Assembly (NCBI RefSeq): GCF_021018895.1 | Contig: NC_079384.1 | Span: 18,653,640-18,717,639, forward strand | From: Seriola aureovittata | Lineage: Eukaryota; Chordata; Actinopteri; Carangiformes; Carangidae | DNA length: 64,000 bases | Reading direction: 5' to 3' | Shown: positions 1-13,900 of the stretch, in pieces | Numbering within the stretch: position 1 is the stretch's first letter | Layout of the letters: the number at the start of each line of letters is the position of its first letter | Translations under genes and position numbers: made by a program | Notes under the pieces: generated by a model | Database searches by the model: none | Told to the model about the DNA's origin: nothing | The model's input: the letters and a program-made list of their open reading frames with translations, nothing else

Positions 1-223
1 TTTTCCAAAAGGTAAAAATTCTACCTTTAAAAAAAACCATACATCTACATAAATGAATATCATGATTAACATGCGGACACTGTAAATTCTTAAACAAACC
101 CTTGTTCTTGTTACGAAATTTTAGATTGTTCCTACTAATCTAAAATACATACTAGATGCACATTTTTACAGTATCCATATTGTAGTTCTTTCACAAGAAA
201 TGAATCCATTTTATCATTTTCTA

Positions 224-238
224 CCAACAGAGGGCGAC
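224..238 (+). promoter_or_regulatory. CTCF-like motif
   Basis: CCAACAGAGGGCGAC resembles the CTCF core consensus, CCA-x-x-AG-x-GGGC. The call rests on motif resemblance only. Confidence 0.35.
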
Positions 239-1056
239 AAAATGTGGGTTCACAGAGCTTTTTTTCCCCCCAGCTCATTGTAATTTGGAAGAACTACACT
301 GAACTGAACTAAATTGTTGACTTAAAAATGAATTACTAAATAATAAAATAAGGTTACATTGCAAAAAGTACATTTTTAGTGTATTGTAAATTAATTAAAT
401 TAGCATTGTTATTACTATTATTGTTACTGTACTTCAACCGTTTACCACTGACAGACGTTCATCAAACTGCAAATCTAAAAAGATACTACCAATCGATATT
501 AGCATTAGCATATTTTCCATCCGCGAGTAGCTCCTGCTTCTCCTTTACACACTGCATTTTGACCACTAGCAGTGCTAATGAGCAACATTTCTGCAAGTGG
601 GTCGCTGTCTTTCCTTGTATATTCATCCTGTAACAGGAAACACACTCCACTGGCTTCACACCCATTAACCAGCTGACAGCTGATGGTGGGAACTCCTAAA
701 GAAAACGCAACGATGCATCAGTAAAAGAAAAAAAGACGACGAAGACTGTGAGCTCATGAACATGGACAACAACAATACATGGTTTAAATATTTTAAAAAT
801 CAGCGTTTCAAATGTGGATGAAAGTGCACTCAGTTCGCTGTGTTGTTAGCCTTCAGAGAAGACTCCACAGTCTTCCTTTACTTCCAGCATATGTTTCAAA
901 ATAAAAGCTTAATGAAAAGTTGCGGGACACTAGCCTTGAACCTCTGAAGGGCTGATGATGTAAAATAGACAAAGAACAAGTTTAGTTTGCATTAGCAGCC
1001 AAAAGCAGCTAAAACAAACTGATTCAACTAGAATATTAATAGAGTCTCAAATAAAG

Positions 1057-1079
1057 GCCTGGCGCCCTCTGCAGGTCAG
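1057..1079 (-). promoter_or_regulatory. CTCF-like motif
   Basis: On the minus strand, CCTGCAGAGGGCGCCAGG is one of the best CTCF core matches in the window. Resemblance only; orientation is opposite to the sites at 224 and 796-relative positions further right. Confidence 0.4.
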
Positions 1080-2795
1080 CGAGGACAACACAGCTACTGT
1101 TTGAGAATTTACAGTATCACAGTTTCATTATAAAAATGTCAGAACCTTATAACTCTAAGCTCTTTAAAAAAAAAAAAAGAAGCCATGATTAAACTGAAAA
1201 AACGTCCACACAGGCTGCACACGCTCATGATAAACGAGCGTTTGCTTACAGTAACACACTCATAATGTGACTGTGTGATATGGCTCCTCAGTACAGTGCA
1301 AAACATCACAGCAACATGCAGCGTCAGTGAGTCCCAGAGAGGACGTGAAGGACAAAAACAGTGTTCAAGCATCATTCACAACAACGGAGAAGTGTTTCAA
1401 TGTAAATGTACAACAAAGAGACGCATCGTCAGGCACTTAAAACACCTACATAAACCACACACACACGCGCACGCACACACACACACACTACACTGCAACG
1501 AAACCATGCACATGATGATGAATGAAAGCAGAGCGTGTCATTATTTCCAGCAGGTGGGATGTCAGAGTGTCTGGACTAGTTCTCGCCTTGATGCTCATCG
1601 AGCAGCAGGAGGTCTGCACACACTGTCCCCTGCACACACTGCCCACCCCCCCATGCCCCCCCGTCCCCTCCTCCTCCTCCTCAAAGACTCCCCCCATTCC
1701 CCCTGAGCCCAGCTCCATGTGAGTGCTTGCCTCTCTTTGGTCACATTTGCTGAATTAGTGAAAAATGATGCTAATCATCTGATGAAGAAAGAGGACTCTG
1801 GTGCTTTGCTCATCACGAGACCCTCAGGGACTCGCCAGGGTCTTTTACAGAGAACACGACAGATCAGGACAGGACAGACCTGTGACACCTAACCACTCTG
1901 CTGAGAAAAAGTGTGACTTGAATTTTGCTAATTTCATCATGCAATAAAACACTGAGGAAAATAAGAGCTTCTCAGGAGGAGATTTCCACCTTCAGCACAG
2001 TGATGTACTGATGATGGAGCCCTAACGTCCTCAAGCTGGTGACCAGCAGTGAGTTTTGTCTGACAGACTGACTCCTACCCTCTGACTCACTTTCACTACA
2101 AACAGAGGAGATAGGAGAGGTGCATGTAGGAGTTAAAACACAGTCACATCCACTGTGTCACAGGCCTTTCAGCACAATCAGCTGTGGTGAAAGGTTTGGT
2201 AACTACGATGGCAGGAAGTGGTAAAGGAGGGTGACAGCAATAAAGTGAGAGGGGGAGGAAGCTTAATGAGCCAGGAGTCTGTGTTTTATACTTCGAGGAA
2301 CGTTAAGGAGTCACCTGGTGGACAGAGAGCTAAAGGTCTTGGGAGCTGAGCCCAGCAGGCAGCAGGTTACGGGGAGAAGGGTGAGAGGAAGGTTGCAAGT
2401 CGGCTACAAAACAGGAAACTCCCTGGAGGATGCGTTTAAATGACGGAGCGGACTGTACTGGACTGAGAACAAAAGAGATACAAATGCTACTGAATGTGCT
2501 GGACATTAACGTGTACGACCTGGTGCAGTTTGTTAAAGGGTCTATATGTGACTGTTTTCAGGGATATCTGCATGATCACTGAATGGTTTAAAGCCACTGT
2601 AGCATCTTTTCTTGCCCTTTTTTTTTTTTTTAAATCTTCTGATAACAAAATTCAAAAAATTATCACATTTTGGGACTTTGAGGACTTTAAATCTTTCGAA
2701 ATTTTCTGATGGCCTGAGTTTTAGTTTGTAGAAAATGAAGACAGCCCAGGTGGGACGGTGCATCAGTGTTCACTGCTCTGTCTTTTTCGATATCA

Positions 2796-2810
2796 CCACT
2801 AGAGGGCGAC
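2796..2810 (+). promoter_or_regulatory. CTCF-like motif
   Basis: CCACTAGAGGGCGAC matches the CTCF core closely. It may belong to an old repeat, because similar words occur in fish interspersed elements. Confidence 0.4.
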
Positions 2811-4785
2811 ACAGACAAAAATCTACACAGAGGGGCTTTTATGATAATGATGTTGGAAAATTAGCAGTTTTTAATCGCAGTAAGATCATAATTGAAAATC
2901 TCAGCCTGTTTACAAATATTACTGATGTAAACAAACCCGGAACAGCAGCAGAGACTTGTTATTTACGGCTGCATTAATTCATATTTATATATTAACACAT
3001 GATCAAATGACAAAATCGCTCTACTCTGCAGATCTCTTCAGCTCTGTGGAGCCTTTTACTGTCTTTCAGATCCTTGTTTTGATTTTGTAGCCCCTGCAAC
3101 CTTTTTGTTTCGGTTCAGTCCCATTGGCCGGAAACATGACTCTAAACGCGAATGCTAATGGTAGCATGCCCTACGTTTAACAGTGAGTGGAAAAGATTAA
3201 AAGGAAGTCATGTCAGTGAGTTTGGGAGTCAAAGCAGATTCCAGTCCTTATTGTCGTCTCCTACATCACAGATTGTGCCTTTAAGCAACAACCAAACAAC
3301 TTCAGCACAACTTAAACTCAGACACAAAGGCAGAGGAGTACTAAGAATACCCCCAGAAACAAAAATACCTATAGGCAAGAAGATGTAAATTCCCCCGTCT
3401 GAGACAATACCCTGCCATCCTGTCACATACAGTATTTCAAGTTCCCCATTTAGCCATTAGAGTAGTACTTGCATAACAACTAGAAGCATCAGCCGAGCTC
3501 TTCTGTGAGCAGCTCGCCACTTTCCTGCCATCAGAAACCGACGGTGAGGAAAAGAAGGAAAAAAGCCAAGAACCAAGGCAACAACAGAGATGAGCACAAA
3601 CATACGGGCGATAAATACTGACGATGTGGAGCTCCAACTACAACAACAAACACGCAGTAATCATGACAAACAGGAAGTGGAATTACGATGCCATGCATGA
3701 AGTGTGAAGCGGGAGGAAGGTGATATGATGGGAGAGGCAGAGATCCCTGCGTCATCCTGATTACAACATATTATTTTCCTTAGTTGTTTTTCTATAGAGA
3801 GGCACATAGAAGGCTTGCAAGTTACAGTTTAAAAGCATTTTACGTGAAAACAAACAGCCCACAAACACACGAGAAGAGTCTCAGATGGATCGGTCAAGTT
3901 TCCAGAGGGAAAACAGCAGTTGTAATAAATAAGAGAAACTGCAGTAAATATGTCTGGGGGAAAAAAAAAAACAAAAAAAACCTGGATCTAAATAATAACA
4001 ATAATTAATATAATATTAATAATAATAATAGTAATCCAGTTCTTTTTCATGTTGAACAAGGAGTGGAGATGGTTGTGATTGGCTCAGTACAGACAACAAG
4101 GAGAATATGGGCAATCTTCTCCCACAACTGACCACAATGTCAACACACACCTCACTTAAAAATGTGTGTCGGTGTGTGTGTGTGTGTGTGTTGGTGTGTG
4201 TCACGTAGAGCTGCAACATTGATTGGATTAAAGTCACTGTTTCATCCGGTATCTCTGCACAATCTCATTGGCTTGTGAAATAGAGTCTGTGGTGGATTTG
4301 CAGCAGCAGGGCGAAAAGGTGGACACAGATACGGGATACACACCTGTGTCACCTGCGTCCCTGTTTATACCAAACTGGGTTGTGTTGGTGGACGTGTTCA
4401 CCTGCTTGTAAAGTGAACTGTCCGCACCCAAGGTCATACGTTTTTAGCTGCAGGGAGAGAGTCAACAGACCCTTGATGAAATAATTTACATGTATACTTT
4501 GTGCTTTACAAAGACAAAAATGGATCCAAACAAATAAAATAGAAAAATTTGTGTCAGATTTCTGTGACTAAGTTTAAATTTTTTCCATTGAGAAAAATCA
4601 AATTCAGTCCTTAATCTTGTTTTGAGACATAAATAAAAAAATGGAGAAAAAGATTTGTCCGAATTGAGTAAAATAAATGATCCAACCCAAGTTCTGACAA
4701 AAATTTTACACAGAAATAGAAAAATATGATCATATTTCTTTTTGGACGAACTTCAGATTTAAACTCGATGAGCACATGCATGTGT

Positions 4786-5160
4786 TTAAAGTGACAGTTC
4801 AGGTTATTTGAAGTGGGGTTGTGTGAGATATTTATTTATACTTTATATAAGTGTATTACATGCAGTCGAATCAGATCAGCTCCCTGTTCAGTGAAGCAGC
4901 AGGAGTACTGGCACAGAAAGTGAGTGATGAGCTGCTGTGGACGGGGTCATCCGCAAAAAAGTGTTTACGCCACTTTAACAATGTCCACAGGAAAAAGCTC
5001 ATATCAGTTTAAGTGTACTTTACTTTACTTCTGCTTTGTTTTGAACATTTTTACTGCTTTATCTTCCTGTCAAACAGCCCTTTAACAAAGTGGTGATACA
5101 CTGACTATAGATAAACACCTCACACAACATCAGGCTAAATAACCAGAACTATCCCTTTAA
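4786..5160. mobile_element. TTAA-bounded MITE with about 43-bp terminal inverted repeats
   Basis: The left end TTTAAAGTGACAGTTCAGGT and the right end, read in reverse complement as TTTAAAGGGATAGTTCTGGT, are imperfect inverted repeats that continue to GTTGTGTGAG on both sides. TTAA flanks both ends. There is no coding capacity, so it is a non-autonomous element of about 375 bp. Family class (piggyBac- or Kolobok-like) is inferred from the TTAA target only. Confidence 0.8.
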
Positions 5161-5561
5161 ATGCACTCGTTTGGCTACAGCTCGGACGACTACCTGATGA
5201 GCAACAACAAAATATAACACCGAGGTCACAACATCGACCCTGCTGCGCAGCCGCAAAAATCTAGAACAGGAAGTTGAATCAGAGCTTCACCTCAGGCACA
5301 ACAAGCCTGCAGAGGAAGAACTTCATTACAAAAGCATCACATTGTATCCAGAATCCTGCAGCTCTACTAACACACTAACACGTACGTACGCACGCACACG
5401 CACACACACACACATATCATGCACCAGATCACACACATACAAATACACTTACTTACACACAAACACACACTCTCACACTCACAGGCAGCCAGAGCCCAAA
5501 AACGTGTAGTAGACCTCCGCTGTAATCGAGGGAAAGCAGTTGAAGTGCAGTACCTATTTGT

Positions 5562-5579
5562 GACCACTAGGAGGGGCCC
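5562..5579 (+). promoter_or_regulatory. CTCF-like motif
   Basis: GACCACTAGGAGGGGCCC partly matches the CTCF core. It is weaker than the sites near 1057 and 2796. Confidence 0.28.
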
Positions 5580-6303
5580 TGACGTGAGGCCGTACGTCTG
5601 CAGCTCTTCAACCATCGGACTCTACAACTTTTTCCTCCCTGGAGCCCGTTTTTACTCAGAGATATATTCTGTACATGCAATCAATTAATAAACCGATGCA
5701 ACACTTGCTTTGAGTATACAAACATTTAGATTATACATAGATAGCATTATATCATTCATCTTTTTATATAATCTGCACCTCTTCTGTTTTTCAGCCAAAA
5801 AAACAAAAAACAAAAAAAAAACAAACGAAAAAAAACCGAAAAACCTTTTGTTTGACCGTTACAACGAGCCACACAGTCACCTCGCTGACTATTAACAACG
5901 CTTGAGTAATAGGCGGTGCACAGAGGTGGGACACATCTAACCGCATAGGGAGGTTTTTTTTTTTGCATACAGACATCTTAAATTATTCCAGATTATGTGT
6001 GAGACACCCACCAATGGCCGACCACCCCCCTCCCATGTCAGGTAATGTACAGAGGACATGGAGGCCAGGTGGAGGCGGGGACAAACTCCTCGTTCTGCTT
6101 CTCCTCTTCTGTCCTTCCGTCTGTGGAGGGAGGGAGGGAGGGAGGGATGGAGGGGTGAGAGTATGGCAGGTTGGTGGTGGAGGTGACAGGAGGAGGGGGG
6201 AGGGGCTGTGATTGGTGCTTTTTGTTTGTTTGTTGTATTTTTTTTTTCTTCTTCTTCTTCGTTTTGACAGATCCTCCCTCCACTGCTGTGCAAGTGTGAC
6301 GAC

Positions 6304-6381
6304 TCAGTCCCCCAGGATGACTTTCACAAAGCTAGCCACGTCAGTTTCTTTGGCCTCGTGGGAGGTGAAGAAGGGATGTTG
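6304..6381 (-). CDS. map2k6: map2k6 coding exon 12 with stop codon
   Basis: Encodes residues 310-334, QHPFFTSHE to VKVILGD, then TGA. This C-terminal segment corresponds to the DVD docking site used by upstream MAP3Ks in the family. Acceptor CCTCCTCAG|CAA. The 3' UTR extends below 6304. Confidence 0.94.
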   Translation of the reverse strand, partial: QHPFFTSHEAKETDVASFVKVILGD

Positions 6382-9300
6382 CTGAGGAGGAGAATGACAT
6401 TCGTTTAAGTTTATCAGTTCACCTGATCTGAGCACTGGAGCGTCTCGGTTTGTCTGTGTGAGAACAGACTTTCAGCCACGTACCTATAACAGTCTTAGTG
6501 TGCCCTCCAGTGTCTGATTAAGAGTATTACAAGATGTATGCAGGTGATGCATGGATCTAATGTGTTAACAGATCAGAATAAAGACATGAAATCACAACAG
6601 TGACACTCACCATGAGTTCTGTGTAAGTCGGCCGCTCTTTGGAAACTTTCTTTAAGCTGCAGAAGCAAAAGAAAAAAAAATTCAAGATAAATTCACAAGA
6701 AATACAACTCATCCCTGAAACCAGAGCACCAACCAAACTTCAGTCTTAAAGGAGTACATATATATATATATATATATATAAGCTACTTCTTCAGGGCAGA
6801 CTGGAAGCTACAGAATCAGAAAGTGACGTGATGGGTTGGAGCTAGCTGGTTAGCAGGCTAACTTCAGTGAAAGAAAAGAGGTGATACATATAGAAGCAAA
6901 ACGAGAAGATTGGTTTCCGTAAAGGAATGAAGTTTGATGCCGAATTCACAATGTTTCTTCTAAACTTGTATGTAAACAGCTCTTAATGCTAACGTTGGCT
7001 AAGTAGCAATAGCAAATCTTACATAAAGCATCGTTAAAAGGTCCAGTATTGTATAAAAGGTAGATAGATGTCGATGCCTTTTTTGATTATAGATCAGGTG
7101 TAGGTTCTATATTAAAACTGTGAAAGTATCAAAGCCTCAGTCCACAGAGAAATGCACACAGCCTGTATTCAGACATTGAGCCTTAAAACCAGCCGTCAGG
7201 ACTTCTGGATATTTTGTGATGTCACAGCAAAACAGTCACCCATTCTCAGCCACGCCCCAAGCCCCGCCCACTGGGACCCATTATTCTAACCTTTGCAGGA
7301 TTTGATTTCTCTGACTGTTTACCTGAAATTTGGTATTTTTTTGGATCACTCAGAAAACAGTCAGCCAATCAAAAGAGCAGCTCAGAGCCTCATCTCTTCT
7401 GATTGGCTCACCAACCTGTTGTTACTAGAATTCCAGAGAGGAGATGTAAAACTACACCGAGATGGTTCTTAAAACCACAAATAGATCTTCTTATGGATCA
7501 ACACTTCAAATAGAACACAGAAGAAGAGGAAAATATGGAGCTTTAAATTTCGGGTTTTATTTCGGGAAAATGCTTCACTGTTGAGCCTGATAATAAACTA
7601 AATAGACTTTGATAGCACTTGAGAGCCGAGATTCTCTGTTGTTTCCCAAGATTGAAATAGCAGGAAACAACCCAGCGTGAGCGGACTGGCAGTAGCTGAG
7701 AAAACATACCGCCAAACATAATGAGTCACACACGAGCATTAATGAGAATAGTAGACAAAAACAACTATACCAAGTGTGTGTTTGCCAGTAATCGAGCGCC
7801 GTTTCCTGTTCACTGTTTGTTCTCAACAGACCCGATAAATCCTGGTTCCAAGAACTAACCCACCACCAACACTGTTCCCACTGCAGTCTCATCCTCTGAC
7901 CTCAATGCAGTTACAGCTCCATCATTACACAACGATGGAGGTCACTGTATTCTGGATGTGATCAGAGTGTATAATTAAGGTCACTAAATGCATTCATTTG
8001 ACTGTATTTCTATCCCAGGGGAACAGGGTAACTCATATTATCACATATATATATATAGTAGCAGCTGCACTGGAGCAGATGGGAGTGAGGTGCCTTGCTC
8101 TAGGGCATGGCAGTGGTCCAGATTGGTCCTGCTGGTTTCAGGCTCCAAACTCAAACTGAAGTTGGTTTTTACTTTCACTATTTCATCATTAAGAAACACA
8201 GATTTTTCCTAATGCGACCACATCCATCTCTCTACTATTGACTCAGGAAATTCATGTGTAACTCAACAATGTGTTAAACCATGTGAAAACCTTCAGCTAA
8301 CAACGTATCAAACAAACCCGGCAGCAGGAAATGAAACCTGATGTAAAGGATTCACAAGAACCACAGGCCTCATATACACTCATCTGATATCCAGGTAAAG
8401 TCCAGAGACCGTCTGTCCCTGATCACAAATCTGATTACAATCTGTTCCCCAGCTACATGCAAATCAGTGTCGGCTCTACGTCAGTCCAGAGGGTGGTGGT
8501 AATGTACCTGAAGCTGAAGCCAAAAAATACCAGAAGAAGAATAATTTTCACACATGCAGTTCAGTTACAACAGTATCAGCTGAGAGGGGGAGCTGACAGC
8601 GATCCACAAGAACAACAAGACGACCACAGAAGTCTGACCATCTTCACAGACTCTCACACGCACACACAGATCAATCAGTGTTAAACTGATCAGGGGTCAG
8701 TTTAATCACTGTGACAGGATTATGTCAGGATTATGATTATGTGACAGGATTATGTCTCTTGTGTGACTGTATGTGATGAAGTTGCTGGAGCTGCTTTCTT
8801 CCTCTGCAGAATTTCAGCTGCTTTATTACAGAGGAAACACCACAAATGCTCCCTGATGCTGTTGCACTGGAGGAGGAAACACTGTGTGCTTACACACTCG
8901 TATGATATCAAATATCAAGCGTCTATCTGATCCATCCAAGATGCATGAAATATCTGAGTGTAAATGGGGTCACAGTCTATCCAGCACCCGACGACTTTTA
9001 CTGAGAGCTGAGCTGAATGCCTGGAGTAATCTCTCTGGTATTGCATATTAGACACAATAAAGTCAATTTATAGATTATTTGATGAACAAAAATTTTATCC
9101 ACAACAATTTTGATAAATGATTAATGGTTAAATGACACAAAACAGCAAAGATTTGTCAGTTTTAGCGTCTGAAACGTGAGGATTTTCTGATTTTCTGTGT
9201 TTCATTTCACTGAAAACTGAATTGTCTCTTAAAGCTGCGAGCAGCGTTGACCGGGGGCCTCGCACTCCTGCGCACCTCCGGGGGGCTCGCAGCACGCCAT

Positions 9301-10956
9301 TTGAAGCAGTCGCACATTGTAACGACGGACACTGCTCTCACGGGTTAAGATTTATTGCACAGACTGTGTGGCAGCAGAAAAGATTTAAAGCATTTTAATT
9401 GCATTCTTAATTGGCTCCACCCAGTGGGAGATATGGCTAAAAGCTGGGAAAAAGAGAGTAAGTGACTTTAAGTCTGGAGTGTTTGTCAAACTGAATATCT
9501 TTTGAGTTTTGAACAAATCAAGCAGTTTTGAAAGCTTGATCTGGGGCTCTGGTAAATTTCGGACTTTTTTTTTATTATGTTCCTTTTAGAATAAAGAGTC
9601 AAAAAAACGCAAATCAATTTAATTGATGATAATAATACTGATTAGTAGCAGCTCTACAACTGGGAATGTGTGTGGCTGTATTGTCAACATCAAAACTGTA
9701 TAGACCCCAGGAAGAATAGCTGCTGCAATGCAAAAGCTAATGGGGATCTAAATAAATAAACAAACAGGCTGCTGAGGGAGCTTCAGACATATTCCATGCA
9801 CAGCTAGAGAGTGCTGACACGTCCCTGTTATCCTGCTAGTACAACAAACAAAACACCAGCATACTGAACTCAGTCTCATAAAGGGAGATTAGCCCAGTAA
9901 ACTGGGATCAATACACATTTATCACGTGATTTAAAAAGTGTGGTCCTGAATGTTTTGTGAGACCAGGTTCTGCTGAAAAATGGGACAGAACAAGAGAAAG
10001 AGACGAACCACTGAGAGGTGAAGTCCACAAAGTCTGGGGAGAACTGGTCAGCAGGAAGCTGGGGCGAAGGTTCTTCCACCACCTGCTTCAGCTGCTGAAA
10101 GGGCGTGCCCCACGAGTCGTATGGGAAGCGCAGGATGGCGAGCTCGATCTGAGAGAGAGAGAGAGAGAGAGAGGGGTCACTGTCACTGACTGCGTTTTTA
10201 CACTTGTACACTACTGTCCTGGTTTTAGGTTTTATCCAATCAAGTTTTCAGGGACGACCAGAGACCCCGGCCCATATATATCAAACTGCTTCTCTTTTAC
10301 TCCAACTCATAAACCGAAGAATAAAACCTATTTATGAAACTTTATCAAAATGATGTTAAACGTCAGAGCTGCAGAGTCGGGTCGGTTTTCCTGGTTCAGA
10401 GTAAATCCTCGATGACTTTACAGAAGCAGAGCTCAGCACGCAGACATTTTCTGTCAGATCATAATAAAGAATTTTAATTATAGGAGTAAGAATAAAAAAT
10501 TTGAAGATTAACAACACACCACTGAATAAACCTGTACAATATGGCAGATGTAGATCATGTGATCCCTTAAGGGCTGCTCTTCAAACTGTGTAATTCTTAG
10601 AAATTTGATATATCTATGAATAATAAAGTTACCCAGATTGTGATGTTGGTGGTTTTACATGAATCTCTCACTGTTTGACTCATCATGTCTTCACAAATTA
10701 TCCACCTCTTCTATCAGTTGCTGTAAAATCCAGAACATGAACGACATCAGCTCCAGAGCTTCCTGTTTTCTAATCTTCAGACTGATTCAAACTGACGTCT
10801 CATCAGCTGCTTCACTCTGAACCTGTTTCAGTCTCCCTCGTCCTCGTGGCTCAGGAGTAGTTCTCCAGAAGTAACAGGTGCTCTGACAATCAGTGTGTTT
10901 TGTGACTGATTGCTCATTCTGTCTTGTCCAATTTTGTTTCGTTTAAGAGTTAGGAC

Positions 10957-10998
<42 letters not shown>

Positions 10999-13900
10999 TC
11001 CTTCCACCTCTCAGAATCCGTAATGAAACTCTTCTCCTCTCCTCTTATTACCATTCAGATTAGACTGAGCATTCACTCCTCGCTGCTCGAGCAGAGAGAA
11101 GGACGAGCCGGGGTTAAATTGAGGAAATTTGCCATAGTTTGTTGAATCCTTGATGCCAAAATATTCTCTGGTCTGAGTTTGAAAATGTAAATGAGAAAGC
11201 TATGAATATTTAACAACTCATAATAAAACGTCTAGACACTGAAACGTCTCGAGCTATGGCTCATCGAACGCCAGATTTCTTTTATTATGATTAATTTTTA
11301 CCCTTCACATACTTTTATTTTTTTATATGAGGACATTTAGAAAAACTGGTATGAACAAATTAAGAAATGTAAATGTGTGCATGAGGGGGAGAGAGATGAA
11401 GAGTAATAAAAGCTGATTTACCATCGTGATTCCTAAACTCCAGATGTCAGATTTGACGTTGTAGCCTTTCTGGTTGGTCTCAGGGTTGATCCGCTCCGGC
11501 TGCAGAACAGAAAGCCACACAACGTCACTCATGACAGCGGTCGTCATTGACGACAAGGACATTCTCCTGACATCTTAAACACACAGCCTGCGATATTCCC
11601 CAATCGCTTACCTGGCCCTAAAACCCACTCAGCCAATCAGCAGCGGAGCAGACGGGGTTAAAATGTAACCAGGCTTGTTAGGTGTGTCGAGGTGAACCTG
11701 TTCACCCCTCTGCTGATGAGCTGAGGCCAAAGTTATCAAGAGACAAAAAGTTTATAAATGCGACTGAAGCTGTGATACTACTGTCACTGATTCTCCGGCG
11801 CAAAGATCAGTTCAAAGAACTCTTTAAGTCTGAATGAAAATATATTTCATGTTTTTTTTCTGCTTCACTAAATAGATCATCTCTGCAAACGACATCCTGT
11901 GCTCTCCTTTGAGTCTACAGCTATGCTAACAGCTCTGTGAGGATTCACTTACACTTAAACCTCCAATCACTGATTGTGCGGCTTGTAACAAGTTGTGAAC
12001 ACAACGCTGATCTTGTTAGCAAATATTTGATTAAAATACATTTAGAAGTTACAGGAGTAACATTATCATTCATGTGGAGTGGTGTTTGTCTCCACCTGAT
12101 GAATCTTAAGTTTCAGTGTTCCCTCAGTTTTTGGTCTCCGCCTGCTCCTGAGGGAAATATCTGGTTCTCTAGCTGCTAAATATATCGATTATAACTTCTT
12201 TAAATGTACCCTGTGGAGTTTGCTAGTAGAACTATATTTCTGCCACCAGTTTCACACTAATCTGCTGATCCAAGTTTGGTGGCTATAAATGTAGCATGCA
12301 AAGAAGAAAAATGCTACAACCTAGCAAACATGGATATAATCAAGAGATTTAAAATACAAAAAAAAAGGCGCACGATGAACTATGAATTCAACACATTTTT
12401 CAAAGGCAAGCAGACTCTTGATCTCCTCAACAGATGTAACTTTGTTTGTTTACAGGAAAACTCTAAAGTCCAATGCTAACATCGGCATGCTAACATGCTC
12501 ACAATGTATGCTAAGGTGCTGATGATCAGCAGTCTACCATGTTAGTTCAGTGTGTTAGCATGCCAATACAAAAGTATTGATCAGTTTAAAATTTTGACCC
12601 GACGATGGCTCTATTTGAAAAGAGTTTACATTTCATCATGAGGGAACGTGAAAGTCTAAACCAAATTTCTCGCTAATCCATCCAATATTAGTTGAGCTAT
12701 TTCAGTCTGTACTAAAGTAGCAGACGGACCCTCTACTGAACAAGAGTGTTGTTGCTTCTCTTTGTGTAAATGGAGAAATTCTTCGTATACAGTCGACCAA
12801 ATCATGTTCATGTTACACAATATGTAATAAATATAAAGTGCAAAAAAAGCCTAAGACTTTAACTGTGACCTACATTGGGCTTTCTAGCTAATTAGCTCTC
12901 TTGCTAATGTCTCACATGTGTTGCAGCAGCAGCTTTACTGAACAAGCTCCCACACAAACATTCACCAGGAGAAATCTGTACTGCTAATGTCAACTTGTAG
13001 GCTAGCTTGTTAGTTAGCTTGTAAGCTGTTGCTCATTAGACAGCTACAGAAATTACCTGCATGTCAACATCAGTCACTTTAGATTCTAAACACTTTATGT
13101 TCATATTTATGGTATTTAATTTAAAAGTCTGTGTTTGTGTCTCCTACTCTTAGCTGTCAATCAAACTTACAATGGCCTGCCTCAGAGGTTTGGAGGCTAA
13201 AGGAGCATTTCTCATCTTTAAGACCTGATTTTCTTCACTTCTGTAATATAACTATAAATTAAACAGTAAATAAAAAAGGGAAGACTCATATGATTTCAGT
13301 TGGACTTTAAAATGAAGGTTTGTCAGTAGTAAAACAGTTAAATTACAGCTCACTGAATCAAGGGAGAACATTAAATCTTTAATGTGGTCTCTTCCTGCTT
13401 ACCGCCATGTAAGGTTTGCAGCCGGCGTCCATGGTTTTAGCCACGGAGTCGACCAGGTAGCCGCTGATGCCGAAGTCGCACATCTTCACCTGGCCCTGAG
13501 TGTTGATCAGCACGTTTGAGGGCTTCACATCTATGGCATGAGAGAGGGAGGGAGGGATACAGCAGGTTTAGTGCGAGTGCAGCCACAGTACAGTACAACG
13601 CTCTGGTTTCTCAAAGAACAACTGTCCCTGAAGGCTACAATCACACTCATGGTACAAGCGCTGTGGTCACTGGTGGAGACCGACTGTGTGACTTTATTTT
13701 AGTCAGCTATAATCTTTCTAAATGACTGCATGGAGCTTTGATGCAACTAGAGCCACACAGTGGTCACAGCCGGGCCACAGAGGTTTGACACAGGAAAGAT
13801 TAACCCTTGAATGACCTTAACAGCGTGTTCAATTTTAGTTCCTTGAATACAAATCATGTATCGTTTAAATTTTCCAAACACATACTGTACAGATTTAGAC

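Larger units (their letters stand above)
1..6303. other. Region 3' of map2k6: probable 3' UTR and intergenic flank, no gene recognised
   Basis: No open frame here resembles a known protein. The part just below 6304 should be map2k6 3' UTR, but I could not fix a cleavage site. A minus-strand AATAAA lies inside a MITE near 4831. The region also holds an interrupted TG repeat (4163-4200), short CA runs near 5393-5414, GGGA repeats near 6126-6150, AT-rich stretches, and four of the five left-end CTCF-like motifs. Confidence 0.6.
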
